DNA from: Anaerostipes butyraticus
GTDB lineage: Bacteria; Bacillota; Clostridia; Lachnospirales; Lachnospiraceae
Direction: 5' to 3'
NCBI RefSeq assembly: GCF_016586355.1
Contig: NZ_BLYI01000009.1
Location: forward strand, 1 to 64,000
DNA: 64,000 nucleotides
Shown here: positions 31,713 through 40,416 of the stretch, in pieces
Layout of the letters: each line of letters begins with the position of its first letter
Numbering within the stretch: position 1 is the first letter of the stretch
Made by a program: the position numbers and the translations under genes
Notes under the pieces: generated by a model
The model's input: only the letters and a program-made list of their open reading frames with translations
Databases searched by the model: none
What the model was told of the DNA's origin: nothing

Positions 31713-34392
31713 ACTTCTTTAATTCACCATCCTCGTAAATAATAAACGGTTTATCCTTAAAAACACCACAATGAATCAAATTGAACTTACTTTTTAACCA
31801 CTGATCAATATCTAGTTGTTTTCCATAAACACTTTCAAACGATTCAATCAGTTCATCGCTGTTTATCTTCTCTTTAACAACACCTGTTGTCACTGAATAT
31901 CCCATTTCATGCAATAAGTAGTTATGAATAATTAAATCTTTATATTTTTCCAATGTATGTTGCATCATAAAAAAAGATTGACATATTTGTTCTACCAAAC
32001 TTGTTGGACTTATTTTCAAATCTTTAGCCACATATTCTAGCATACCATCACACCCCAAAGAAGCTTTTGATGTTCGTGATCGTTTTAACATGCAGGCATC
32101 ATCAAGAAGTTTTGCAAGATATTTATCAAATTTAGTAATATCAACCTCCTGAACTGTCTTTATTCTAAAAGCGCATTCTCCAACTGCTTTAGACAAAGCA
32201 TTTCTTTCAACTTTATTCAAAGAAAACTCAGACAAAATTATTTCATCACATTGACTTTCTACTTCCAATTTAAGTAATTCATTCAGTATATCACTTTTAA
32301 ATAACTCCCATGCTTGTTGATTCAAATCAATTTCATTTCCCACCTGTGTAACATCAATATATTCAAGGTTATTTGGTCTAGATTGTAAGTGTTTACATTT
32401 CAAATCCACACACAACCTTGCCTTCCTTTCTAATACTGTCGAGCACAAAAGAGTCGGCTCTACAGGAATGCGTCCTATATACCCTGCTGCAATGGTTAAT
32501 TTAGGAGATATAGTCCTTACATAATTGGCAGCTAACCTTGAATTAAGAAATGCCATATGTGCATATTCATTACCTTGTAGTATTCTTATTCCTGGTCCTG
32601 AAGCAATAAAAATTTGATTGTTTAGCAATAATCTTACATTTAATCCTGCAGTTCCTGTATCACTAAACACTAACTGCGTTTTTCCAAAATATTTTATATT
32701 TCTTAATGCAGACCCTTTCTGTTTCTTGATATATTCTCCATTTTCTCCCCACTTTACAACGCTGTTATTTAATCCTTCCCAGCGACAATATCCTCCCCCC
32801 TTACTTACTGGAATCCATTCTTTTTCACCAAAATGTTCCCAAAAATACCCTACTAATTCTTTAGCATTTCCGGTCGATGTCCCTTGCATTGGAACCGCTG
32901 AAGAACTATATTGTTCCTTATCCTTATAATTCATATCTAATGCATTGTTATCAGAAAGGACAAAACCATTCACCCCATTTAATTTGTCTTGATTAATTTC
33001 AAATAAACCTTCTTTTGTTATTAATTTTTTTATCTTATCCGACAATGACTCCACAGAAAGATTTATAATTTTAACACATGGAACTCTTTTTTGATTTTTC
33101 TTTTCAAATACAATCAAAGAGACATTTGATTTTTCTCCACTTAAATCTATAAATGCGCCTGAACCCAAATTCGCAATATATCGAAAATAATATTCACTCA
33201 CATATTTTTCTCTAGCTTCTGAAAATGATTTCAAATACATCCATGCATTTTGTGATACAATTCCGCAAACACCATCCGCACATAAAAGATTACCTATGGC
33301 TTCCATAAACGCAACACAAGTATCACAATTTGCTAAGGGATAATTCATCTTCAAAAAATTCTTTTGTTCCTTAGACATACCTTTTATTGACGCAAATGGA
33401 GGATTTGTTACTATTACTTTAGCGTTACCTAATGCTTTATCATGTTCCACAATATCTCCACTCAAAATATTACACACTATCCTATTATCTTTTGCCAAAG
33501 AACCAACAGTGACATCTTTTTCCATTGCACAAAAAATATTAGGAATTATCTTTTTCCATACATCAAAAGATGCTTTACCACCTTTCTCTCGAATTATAGA
33601 AAGTGCTTTTATTCTAATATTCACCACAGCAATTTTGGCAATAATATCATCAATATCATACCCATATAGCTTTTTTGCTTGAGATATGACTGTATTCTCA
33701 ACATCAACTTCTGTACATCCAGCACACAAAAATTCTAAACATTCAACAAGAAAATTGCCTCCGCCCAAACACGGATCAAGTATTTTTTTTGCTAAAGACA
33801 ATTCTTCTATATGGTGAACAATAAAATCTATCATATATTTTTCTGTAAAAAACTGTGTATTACTATAATCACTATTATCAATAATTCTATTTGAATATTG
33901 ATAAGCCCACGAAACAACACTCTCCACTTCCTTGTTATTTTTATATAATTTGATAAATTCAACTGCCATATCTAGAATTTCTTTGTCAATCTCATATGGA
34001 TTAACCTTACCTGAAATATCAAAAAAAATTTGATTGATAATCTCTAATTCACTTTCATTTGTTCCGATATAAGTTGAACATAGAACACCTGAAAGAATTG
34101 ACAAAACATATATCTTTTTATCAGATTCTATAAATTCATATTGCTCTGCCTTTTTATACATGCATTTTAATACTTTTTTTAAATCAGTTCTCACAAGTGA
34201 GTATGACTTTTTTTTCTCCATTATTGGGTTCTTTTTTCGTGCATCCGCTGGTCTTACAGCATTTTCAGGAACCACCCACATATTTCCTATCATTTTTGCG
34301 CCATTAATCCTTCCTTCATGGCACAAGATTTGCACTCTTCGTTTACTAATATTCCATTTATTTGAAACATCTTGTATAGACAAATAATCCAT
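31696..34392 (-). CDS. N6-adenine DNA methyltransferase with N-terminal HTH (M2)
   Basis: 898 residues from the ATG at 34392 (AAGGAG 9 bases upstream). The first 50 residues are a MerR/excisionase-like HTH (MDYLSIQDVSNKWNISKRRV, then GRINGAKMIGNMWVVPE). The methylase part has motif I ILDPCLGGGNFLVECLEFL and motif IV NPPF (VIVTNPPFASIKG). A long recognition half follows (SGPGIRILQGNEYAHMAFL, ISPKLTIAAGYIGRIPVEP). The HTH could give self-regulation of the R-M operon or add DNA-binding specificity. Forms a two-methylase operon with M1. Confidence 0.86.
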   Translation of the reverse strand: MDYLSIQDVSNKWNISKRRVQILCHEGRINGAKMIGNMWVVPENAVRPADARKKNPIMEKKKSYSLVRTDLKKVLKCMYKKAEQYEFIESDKKIYVLSILSGVLCSTYIGTNESELEIINQIFFDISGKVNPYEIDKEILDMAVEFIKLYKNNKEVESVVSWAYQYSNRIIDNSDYSNTQFFTEKYMIDFIVHHIEELSLAKKILDPCLGGGNFLVECLEFLCAGCTEVDVENTVISQAKKLYGYDIDDIIAKIAVVNIRIKALSIIREKGGKASFDVWKKIIPNIFCAMEKDVTVGSLAKDNRIVCNILSGDIVEHDKALGNAKVIVTNPPFASIKGMSKEQKNFLKMNYPLANCDTCVAFMEAIGNLLCADGVCGIVSQNAWMYLKSFSEAREKYVSEYYFRYIANLGSGAFIDLSGEKSNVSLIVFEKKNQKRVPCVKIINLSVESLSDKIKKLITKEGLFEINQDKLNGVNGFVLSDNNALDMNYKDKEQYSSSAVPMQGTSTGNAKELVGYFWEHFGEKEWIPVSKGGGYCRWEGLNNSVVKWGENGEYIKKQKGSALRNIKYFGKTQLVFSDTGTAGLNVRLLLNNQIFIASGPGIRILQGNEYAHMAFLNSRLAANYVRTISPKLTIAAGYIGRIPVEPTLLCSTVLERKARLCVDLKCKHLQSRPNNLEYIDVTQVGNEIDLNQQAWELFKSDILNELLKLEVESQCDEIILSEFSLNKVERNALSKAVGECAFRIKTVQEVDITKFDKYLAKLLDDACMLKRSRTSKASLGCDGMLEYVAKDLKISPTSLVEQICQSFFMMQHTLEKYKDLIIHNYLLHEMGYSVTTGVVKEKINSDELIESFESVYGKQLDIDQWLKSKFNLIHCGVFKDKPFIIYEDGELKKYGKSV

Positions 34393-34505
34393 AAGTATAA
34401 TCTCCTTATATATCAAATCTTCTTTATTATAATCTCACCCGCGAATATTATCAACATTTTTCTCATCATTTTCATACTATCACTTGCCTAAATATATAAA
34501 AGAAA

Positions 34506-34562
34506 CGAACCACTCTAGAAATGTTAAGTCGTTCCAGACATTGACATTTCCAGAGTGGTTCG
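34506..34562. repeat. 19-bp inverted repeat in a 330-bp non-coding gap
   Basis: Arms 34506-34524 and 34544-34562 (CGAACCACTCTAGAAATGT and its complement with one mismatch) with a 19-base loop. No strong T tract follows, so it is not a typical terminator. The surrounding gap (34393-34743) has no gene that I can support. Confidence 0.6.
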
Positions 34563-34743
34563 CTGTAAGGTAACCAAGGAAACTTATGGCAAATTCTCTC
34601 ACATCATGCTTATGTGCATTTGGAATTTCTCATTTTAGCTTGTACCTAAAGTCATTAATGGAAGGCCCTGTTTTAGTGAGGTAAGATTTGCAATTAGGAT
34701 ACTTCCGCAAGAGGAGCCTGCATTCTACAGTAAACATATTCAC

Positions 34744-35643
34744 TTAATCAGTAAGTCCTTTCCATACTATATTATTCAATTCCGAAACTGTTAATTCTCC
34801 AGATTGGAATTTAGTCCACGCTCCTACATAGTCAACATTACTGGTTAACGCTTTTATTTCAAATTCTTTATTAGGAATATATTCTGTTGCTATCACTTGA
34901 TTAATTTTCATAAGAACATTTTGAAGCATCTGCATTTTAAATAACTTCATTTGGATTTCCTTATACAAAATATAACTATCCGACAAACCATCCGTTCCAA
35001 AACTCCAACCAATGTTTCTCACCTTTTTTAAGAACCTTTTTCTGTTTTTATCTGCATGTACGCTAAAATCATATGCAGGCTCAGTGTTTATTAATTCTAG
35101 AGAATTAGATGTAATATCATATTTTCCCAAATGTTTTACAAGGTTTTTAAAGTAATTTCTTTTATATCCAAATTCCTTTAAGTCAAAAATAATTAATTTA
35201 CCTTCTTCAATATTGAATTCAGAGATTCCATTTGAATAAGTCTTTGAGTAAAACTTACCTTTCTTTGGAATTCCTTTTACTTCTCCTATATGAATAGCGC
35301 TTAGTTTTTTAATTTCTTTTCCATTCGCATCAGATTCGTTAATATAATCTGGCTTTACGAAAATATATGCCTTTCCATAAACAGCCATGCTATAAAGGAC
35401 TCTATCAATAGATTGACTAAACTCATATGAAAAATCATAATGCCTACCGTTTCCAAATAATTCTACAATCTCTTTATCATCTGGAATGATTATATAGAAA
35501 TCTCTTCTATTAATTTTTTCTTCGCTTAACGAATACTCATAACCTGAAAACAACTCACTGTAAAAACTATGCGAATAAATGTTATCAATGGGACGTTTAT
35601 ATACTTTTTCCATCTTCCTTTTTATTCTTAATATATTATTCAT
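34744..35643 (-). CDS. Protein of unknown function, second gene of a two-gene cargo operon
   Basis: 299 residues, not recognised. No signal peptide or membrane helix. It has a mixed alpha/beta look in residues 45-180 (DFYIIIPDDKEIVELFGNGR, VLYSMAVYGKAYIFVKPDYI, KLIIFDLKEFGYKRN) and a helical C-terminus with IGWSFGTDGLSDSYILYKEI. Its start overlaps the end of the 814-residue membrane protein gene by 8 bp, with GGGAGG at good spacing inside that gene, so the two are tightly coupled. The location beside a restriction-modification system in an integrative element suggests phage defence, an inference from context only. Confidence 0.6.
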   Translation of the reverse strand: MNNILRIKRKMEKVYKRPIDNIYSHSFYSELFSGYEYSLSEEKINRRDFYIIIPDDKEIVELFGNGRHYDFSYEFSQSIDRVLYSMAVYGKAYIFVKPDYINESDANGKEIKKLSAIHIGEVKGIPKKGKFYSKTYSNGISEFNIEEGKLIIFDLKEFGYKRNYFKNLVKHLGKYDITSNSLELINTEPAYDFSVHADKNRKRFLKKVRNIGWSFGTDGLSDSYILYKEIQMKLFKMQMLQNVLMKINQVIATEYIPNKEFEIKALTSNVDYVGAWTKFQSGELTVSELNNIVWKGLTD

Positions 35644-38080
35644 TCAAATCATCCTCCCACGAAAATCTAGTGTGAAATCTCTTTTCCTTAGGGAGTAGCG
35701 GATTAATACATATAACCCAAAATACTTCGGATGGATCTGTCGTAAATCCCATATCTAAAAAATTTGAGCAAAATGCTTTAATAATTTTACTATCAGTCTT
35801 TATCTCTTGTCTGAACATAACATATTCCGTTTCAATAGTAGCAGACTCTCTTATTGCATTTGCGACAAATTGATTCCACTTTGTTTCAAGGATATCTCTT
35901 GCCCCTATACCAAAAAGGAATTTATTTCTCCGTGATGCAAATTCGATTAATTGAGCTGCAAGCTCTGTTGACTTCTCCTCATCCTCTTTTACATTAAGTA
36001 CAATTTTTGAAGCTTCTTTTACGATACTACACCATTCTACATCTTTAAAAAATTCGCCCCACAATATTCCAAGTCCACCAATTTGTGCCCATTCAACAAT
36101 CGGAGACGTAAACATATAATATGCATATTCTACTCTATATAAATCTTTGTTCTTTATAAAATCCGTTCTGATATACTCCTGATATAAAAGCATTATCTTT
36201 GTTAAAATCTCAAAATCTTTTTCAAATTGCTTTTTATCTGAGTTGACAATAGCCTCAACCGTATCTTCTGCAATATGGTTATAGCACTCACCTAAAAAGT
36301 CAGGATATTCTTCTCTTCTATCCCAATTTTTAATTGCAAAAGCACTTGAACATTTTAGCAACATTTCTGGAAGTTCTATTTTACATTCCAAAAATTTTTC
36401 TTCTACTCCTGCTAATCTACTGTCATCCCATTTATCTGCAGAATCCAAATGATATTTATTTAAATTCTTTTCTACCTGATTTGCAAACTTAAAGAAATTT
36501 GACAACTTAGACTCATATTCATAGAATCTCGTAAGCATAATGCACGCTTCATAATACATATTTTTTTCAACAAAAAAACTACTCAATGAATATGCCTGTT
36601 CGACCCCTTCTTTAACCATATCAAATAAGGTATTTACATAAACAAACTCCTCTTTTGCCACATACTGCTTAATTAACCAATCAGGAGTGATCCGATGTCC
36701 TTCTGCATAAACCTCAGTTATCATCTTCTTATATATTTCTATATAATTTCTTCCCCTAATTGCCTTTATAGAGTTGTATCTCTTTCCGGTGTCAATTCCT
36801 TTTATAACCGATTTACTTATTGCATTAATATCAAGATTACTAAAATACTTACTTGACTCCAATATTATATCCAAATATAAAAGAGAAATATGTTCGACAA
36901 TTCCTGCAAAGGCAACATTTTCTTCTATTTTAGTGTTATCTACAAAACTTTGAATAACACTTTTTAGCCAATCAATTTGTCCTACATAGTAATTTGCCTC
37001 TTTTTGTTCTATTGCGGATTTACAAACTGACTCAAAGACTGAAAAATAACTATATAAAGTCCCCCAGTCATTCCTTTTAATCAAATAATTTACACATGCA
37101 TGATTTATTGACATTAATTCATCTTCGAACCAATAAAAATCAGGTTTTTCCTTTGGTCTTAATGAGGTTCCTGTTCTTAACGCCATTGAGGTTTCCGTGT
37201 CATTAGCAAAATGCCACTTCTGATATACTCCTTTTCTCCTAAACCACAATGAATCTCTCGAAATATGCCTCTTAATAAGCCAATACTGTTCAATAAGGTC
37301 TAGATTCGTACACATAAAATTAAGAATAGATGAGCTATCTGCCGAATCAGGATTACATCCATATTTTTGAATAACTTTTAGTAATTCAATTCTATCTGAT
37401 GCAATCTTACAAAAGTGATTTTGATAATTTGCATCTGATGCATACAGTTCTCGATTAAGACTTTTGGTAATCACTCTTCCTAATGCAATATAAGCATCAT
37501 CTGATACTCTAAATACATCTGACAACTGGTATGTTCTATTTCCAGTTATTCCAAAAGAAATAACGACCACTATTGACCATATAATTAATGTACCGGCAGA
37601 TACCCAACCAACGTCATATCCCATTAATAATTCAACAAGTATAATTGTTCCATATATTATACAACTACTAATGGCATTTAAACACTTTACCGTCAACCTA
37701 TCATATTGAAAGGCAATAGCTATTTTTTCTGGAGCATTAGCATATCTTGTAGAATATATACTTGAAATATTAGAGCAATACAATCCTAAAATAACACCTG
37801 CAACGCCTAATTCTCCAATAAGTACATCTGACAAAATATTACTATTTATAACCAGTATCACGCCAATGCTAAGTAACAGCTTATCCAACAAACCAAGAAT
37901 TGTTGCTAATATTATTCCCTTAATAACACCAGAAACAAATCTCTCCAAAAGAAGTCTGTTAAACGACCAATATTCCTTAGATGACTGTCTTCGACTTTCC
38001 AAAGTAAAGCGTATCTTTTTAAGTTTAAAAATCCAATTTAATAGTATCTTTCTTATTTTCCAATATCTTTTAGTTTTCAA
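35636..38080 (-). CDS. Large membrane/helical-repeat protein of unknown function, first gene of a two-gene cargo operon
   Basis: 814 residues from a TTG at 38080 (MKTKRYWKIRKILLNW). A basic N-terminus is followed by four or five membrane helices: about 48-80 (FVSGVIKGIILATILGLL, then LLLSIGVILVI), 88-105, and two at 130-175 (ISSCIIYGTIILVELLMG, TLIIWSIVVVISFGITG). The remaining 600 residues are predicted mostly helical and resemble a solenoid, with no catalytic motif that I recognise. The topology suggests a membrane-anchored cytoplasmic helical platform. Coupled to the 299-residue gene. A membrane effector in an anti-phage pair is plausible but untested. Confidence 0.6.
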   Translation of the reverse strand: MKTKRYWKIRKILLNWIFKLKKIRFTLESRRQSSKEYWSFNRLLLERFVSGVIKGIILATILGLLDKLLLSIGVILVINSNILSDVLIGELGVAGVILGLYCSNISSIYSTRYANAPEKIAIAFQYDRLTVKCLNAISSCIIYGTIILVELLMGYDVGWVSAGTLIIWSIVVVISFGITGNRTYQLSDVFRVSDDAYIALGRVITKSLNRELYASDANYQNHFCKIASDRIELLKVIQKYGCNPDSADSSSILNFMCTNLDLIEQYWLIKRHISRDSLWFRRKGVYQKWHFANDTETSMALRTGTSLRPKEKPDFYWFEDELMSINHACVNYLIKRNDWGTLYSYFSVFESVCKSAIEQKEANYYVGQIDWLKSVIQSFVDNTKIEENVAFAGIVEHISLLYLDIILESSKYFSNLDINAISKSVIKGIDTGKRYNSIKAIRGRNYIEIYKKMITEVYAEGHRITPDWLIKQYVAKEEFVYVNTLFDMVKEGVEQAYSLSSFFVEKNMYYEACIMLTRFYEYESKLSNFFKFANQVEKNLNKYHLDSADKWDDSRLAGVEEKFLECKIELPEMLLKCSSAFAIKNWDRREEYPDFLGECYNHIAEDTVEAIVNSDKKQFEKDFEILTKIMLLYQEYIRTDFIKNKDLYRVEYAYYMFTSPIVEWAQIGGLGILWGEFFKDVEWCSIVKEASKIVLNVKEDEEKSTELAAQLIEFASRRNKFLFGIGARDILETKWNQFVANAIRESATIETEYVMFRQEIKTDSKIIKAFCSNFLDMGFTTDPSEVFWVICINPLLPKEKRFHTRFSWEDDLNE

Positions 38081-38103
38081 TAGTGTCTATCCCATCTTCT
38101 AAT

Positions 38104-38417
38104 TTCACAATAGTGCAATAGATTGCCATGTCTCACAATCTCTCAAAACATCAAGTATGTTTCCCATTGATACGCTCGTCCACATTTTATAACATTCAAG
38201 AGCGGTCTTAATATCCTTACTCATAATACACTCTAACATCTGAATACTTCTTATCAGTATTATCATATAGATGAAACGAGTAGCCTCTCAAACGATAAAC
38301 CCCAATTGTTTTTAATACTTTCTCTACATCTTCACGAGATGTAATCTCCATTCCTGCATCTGCATAAGATTGCACTTGTTGTTCTATTGTTAATATTTGT
38401 TTTGGATACTGATACAT
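38104..38417 (-). pseudogene. Broken Abi_2 (AbiD/AbiF-type) abortive-infection gene
   Basis: The ATG at 38417 opens a 66-codon frame (MYQYPKQILTIEQQVQSYAD, then VLKTIGVYRLRGYSF) that matches the N-terminus of Abi_2 proteins, which are normally about 300 residues; it stops at 38217. A second short frame follows (MSKDIKTALECYKMW, then WQSIALL, to about 38104) and may be the remnant of the C-terminus. The catalytic HEPN R-X4-6-H motif is not present, so any toxin is dead. A large internal deletion is likely. Confidence 0.6.
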
Positions 38418-38424
38418 AAAACAC

Positions 38425-38485
38425 CCCATAAATAAAAAAATCCCACCGGGTTGCGCATGAAAAATCAGAGGCGTGGTGGTTTCTG
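38425..38485 (-). ncRNA. Possible abiF-type structured RNA upstream of the Abi_2 remnant
   Basis: Leftward the sequence reads CCACCACGCCTC, then CATGCGCAACC, then GGTGGGATTTTTTT, just before the Abi_2 start codon. CCACC and GGTGG form a terminator-like stem with a T tract. A conserved RNA is known next to abiF genes in Firmicutes; the position and the CCACC/GGTGG stem are compatible, but I cannot confirm family membership without a covariance search. Confidence 0.4.
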
Positions 38486-38647
38486 TTAATATTATTATAC
38501 AATTTCCGATGTTGCTGTCAAGATTTCTTTTGTAAAAAATCAGCAACTTCCTATTTTTTTGAAATTATGCTTGCATTTAACATTTTCTAATTTTCAAAAC
38601 ATATCTTTTGTAGTTCCCTACATTTTAATTACCGATTCGATCTTCCA

Positions 38648-38669
38648 AAGGTATAAATAAGGTGTAAAT
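38648..38669. repeat. Integrase arm-type repeats, right end of element 1
   Basis: AAGGTATAAAT (38648-38658) and AAGGTGTAAAT (38659-38669) in tandem, same orientation as the left-end pair at 24546-24567, about 57 bp inside the middle attachment copy. Confidence 0.65.
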
Positions 38670-38725
38670 TGTTCGTCTCCATCTCAGAAATCCTACAAAA
38701 TCAAGGCTTTCTCGCCATACTTTAA

Positions 38726-38760
38726 ATATTGCCGTGGCACACGAATAGTATTTTTATCAT
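38726..38760. other. Attachment site, middle copy (element 1 / element 2 junction)
   Basis: 35 bp aligned with the left and right copies; reading leftward it encodes ATG then Ile-Lys-Ile-Leu-Phe-Val-Cys-His-Gly-Asn-Ile followed by a stop. It is a phosphatase 5' mimic belonging to element 2's left end. AAGGGA lies upstream of this ATG. Confidence 0.85.
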
Positions 38761-38887
38761 ATCTCTTATATCCCTTCAAAAGCCTTCAAACCTTGATATT
38801 ACGGGCTTTCCGGCGCTCTTTTCAATTTTTGTGTTTTGCCTTAAATTCACGCTCTTCTTTGTAAATCTACGCAAATTCACGGGCAAA

Positions 38888-38910
38888 TGGTGTAGTAATT
38901 GGTGTAGTAA
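38888..38910. repeat. Integrase arm-type repeats, left end of element 2
   Basis: TGGTGTAGTAA (38888-38898) and TTGGTGTAGTAA (38899-38910), followed by a weaker third copy (TTGGTGCAT). Matching pair at 49496-49517. They lie just after the integrase stop codon. Confidence 0.7.
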
Positions 38911-38922
38911 CTTGGTGCATTT

Positions 38923-40122
38923 TCAACCTGATTTTCTCTGCTTTTCCGGCATGACAGTTCCCTTGAAATCTATAATTTTTGCCATCTGCTCTGCTGCCCG
39001 GTCATAGCTGGCGTGGGTGTAGACATTCAGCGTTACTCCAACGTCAGAGTGTCCCATCACATACTGCAAGGTCTTTATATCCATACCGGCGTTTGCCATA
39101 TTGGTACAGAAAGTATGGCGGAACACATGGGGTGTGATATGCGGCAGCGGCTTGTCCGGGTACAGCTTCTTATACTTTTTCATCGCCCAGCGCATTTCAT
39201 TTTCAATATGCAACGCCACCTTGGGTTTGTCGTCCTTATCCAGCAGCAGAAATCCGCTGTATCCGTCTACAATGATTTCCGTCTTTATCTTCCTGCGGCG
39301 TTCAAGAATATTCTTCAGACTTTGATAGACTTCCTCTGTCATGGGAATAAAGCGGCAGCCGCACTCCGTCTTGGTTTTCTCGACATAATACTTTCCGCCC
39401 CGTTCCCGGACAAGCTGGTGGTCTACCCGGATTCGCCGGTTTTCAAAATCCAAATCACTTTTTGTAAGGCCGCAAAATTCACTGACACGCATACCCGTTC
39501 CCAGCAGCACGACAAATTCATCATAATACTTGGTGTAGGTTTTGTCCTCCCGGATAAAGCCCATCCAAATCTCCTGCTGTTCCTCCGTCATGGCAATCCG
39601 CTTCTGTGAGTCATTGGGAACCACGTCCACTAATTTGAAGTCAAAAGGATTGCGGCGGATAATATCCTCGTTGTATGCCATCTGAAAAGCGGGTTTCACA
39701 ACGCCCCTGACACTGGTGATGGTGCTGTACCCTTTCCCGTCGCTATGGAGCTTCATAATCCACTGTTGCGCGTCTGATACCTTAATATCCCTTATCTTCC
39801 GGTAGCCAAAATCTTCTTTTTTAATCAGGTTCAGAACAAAATTGTACCCGATTTTGGTATTGTAGCGCACACCCTGTTTCAAGCTGATATAGCGTTCCAC
39901 AAGGGCAATCACGGTTGCTTTTCCAGCGGCATAGTCAATCCCTTCGTCAAGCTGCTTCTGGATTTCTTTTTCCTTTTCCCGCAATTCCTTCAAATCAGAG
40001 GAATAGATGGTCTGCCGTTTGCCTTGAACGTCTGTATAGCGGTACTGATAAATCAGGTCTTTTCTCTGGCTCTCTCCTGTCCGCAGGATTCTTCCTTTAT
40101 GGTCTTTGCGTTTCTCGGACAT
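38923..40122 (-). CDS. int: Tn916-type tyrosine recombinase (integrase 2)
   Basis: 399 residues from the ATG at 40122 (MSEKRKDHKGRILRTGESQR), 7 bases after AAGGAG. Catalytic boxes: LLGTGMRVSEFCGLTKSDLD (Arg), HITPHVFRHTFCTNMANAG (His-x-x-Arg) and YVMGHSDVGVTLNVYTHASY (His and the nucleophile Tyr). Paralogue of integrase 1, with the same site but different arm repeats. It catalyses insertion and excision of element 2. Confidence 0.95.
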   Translation of the reverse strand: MSEKRKDHKGRILRTGESQRKDLIYQYRYTDVQGKRQTIYSSDLKELREKEKEIQKQLDEGIDYAAGKATVIALVERYISLKQGVRYNTKIGYNFVLNLIKKEDFGYRKIRDIKVSDAQQWIMKLHSDGKGYSTITSVRGVVKPAFQMAYNEDIIRRNPFDFKLVDVVPNDSQKRIAMTEEQQEIWMGFIREDKTYTKYYDEFVVLLGTGMRVSEFCGLTKSDLDFENRRIRVDHQLVRERGGKYYVEKTKTECGCRFIPMTEEVYQSLKNILERRRKIKTEIIVDGYSGFLLLDKDDKPKVALHIENEMRWAMKKYKKLYPDKPLPHITPHVFRHTFCTNMANAGMDIKTLQYVMGHSDVGVTLNVYTHASYDRAAEQMAKIIDFKGTVMPEKQRKSG

Positions 40123-40207
40123 TGTCAAACTCCTTTCCGTGATGGAAAGAGCCTTGATATGACATAACTATTGTATCATATCAAGTTCTGCTTTCACATC
40201 ACAAATT

Positions 40208-40402
40208 TCAAATGGAATACTCCTGCTCAATGAATTTATCAAATAGACGGCGTTTTATCAGGCGCTTGCTCCCCACCCACAAAACAAATTGGCAATTCTG
40301 TTCACTGGTAAGGTCGCGCAGCTTGTTGATACCAATTCCTGAATACGCAGCCGCTTCTTCTAAGGTCAAATTACTCTTTTCCCAAATCGGGACTTCCTTC
40401 AT
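40208..40402 (-). CDS. xis: Excisionase, element 2
   Basis: 64 residues from the ATG at 40402 (8 bases after GGAG); a TTG two codons earlier is too close to the ribosome site. MKEVPIWEKSNLTLEEAAAY, GIGINKLRDLTSEQNCQFVL and KRRLFDKFIEQEYSI are typical of Tn916-like Xis. Same position as in element 1. Confidence 0.9.
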   Translation of the reverse strand: MKEVPIWEKSNLTLEEAAAYSGIGINKLRDLTSEQNCQFVLWVGSKRLIKRRLFDKFIEQEYSI

Positions 40403-40416
40403 AGGCAATACTCCTT

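Larger units (their letters stand above)
24397..38760. mobile_element. Integrative element 1 (about 14.3 kb), defence cargo, no relaxase seen
   Basis: Bounded by attachment copies at 24397-24431 and 38726-38760, with paired 11-bp arm repeats near each end. Backbone: tyrosine recombinase, excisionase, DnaC-like ATPase and replication initiator in the same order as element 2. Cargo: a PLD-nuclease restriction-modification system, an unknown two-gene operon and a broken Abi_2 gene. I see no relaxase, MobC or conjugation gene, so it is either a decayed element or one moved by functions in trans. The cargo is visibly richer in A+T than the flanking chromosome. Confidence 0.85.

Noticed and set aside
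28229-34392. DISARM or BREX system
   Set aside because: A PLD protein and methylases are present, but the helicase, DUF1998-type or PglZ/BrxC-type genes needed for those systems are absent; a type II restriction-modification system explains the set.
38888-38910. CRISPR-like repeats
   Set aside because: Short tandem 11-bp copies at element ends with no spacers and no cas genes; they fit integrase arm sites. No CRISPR array was seen anywhere in the window.
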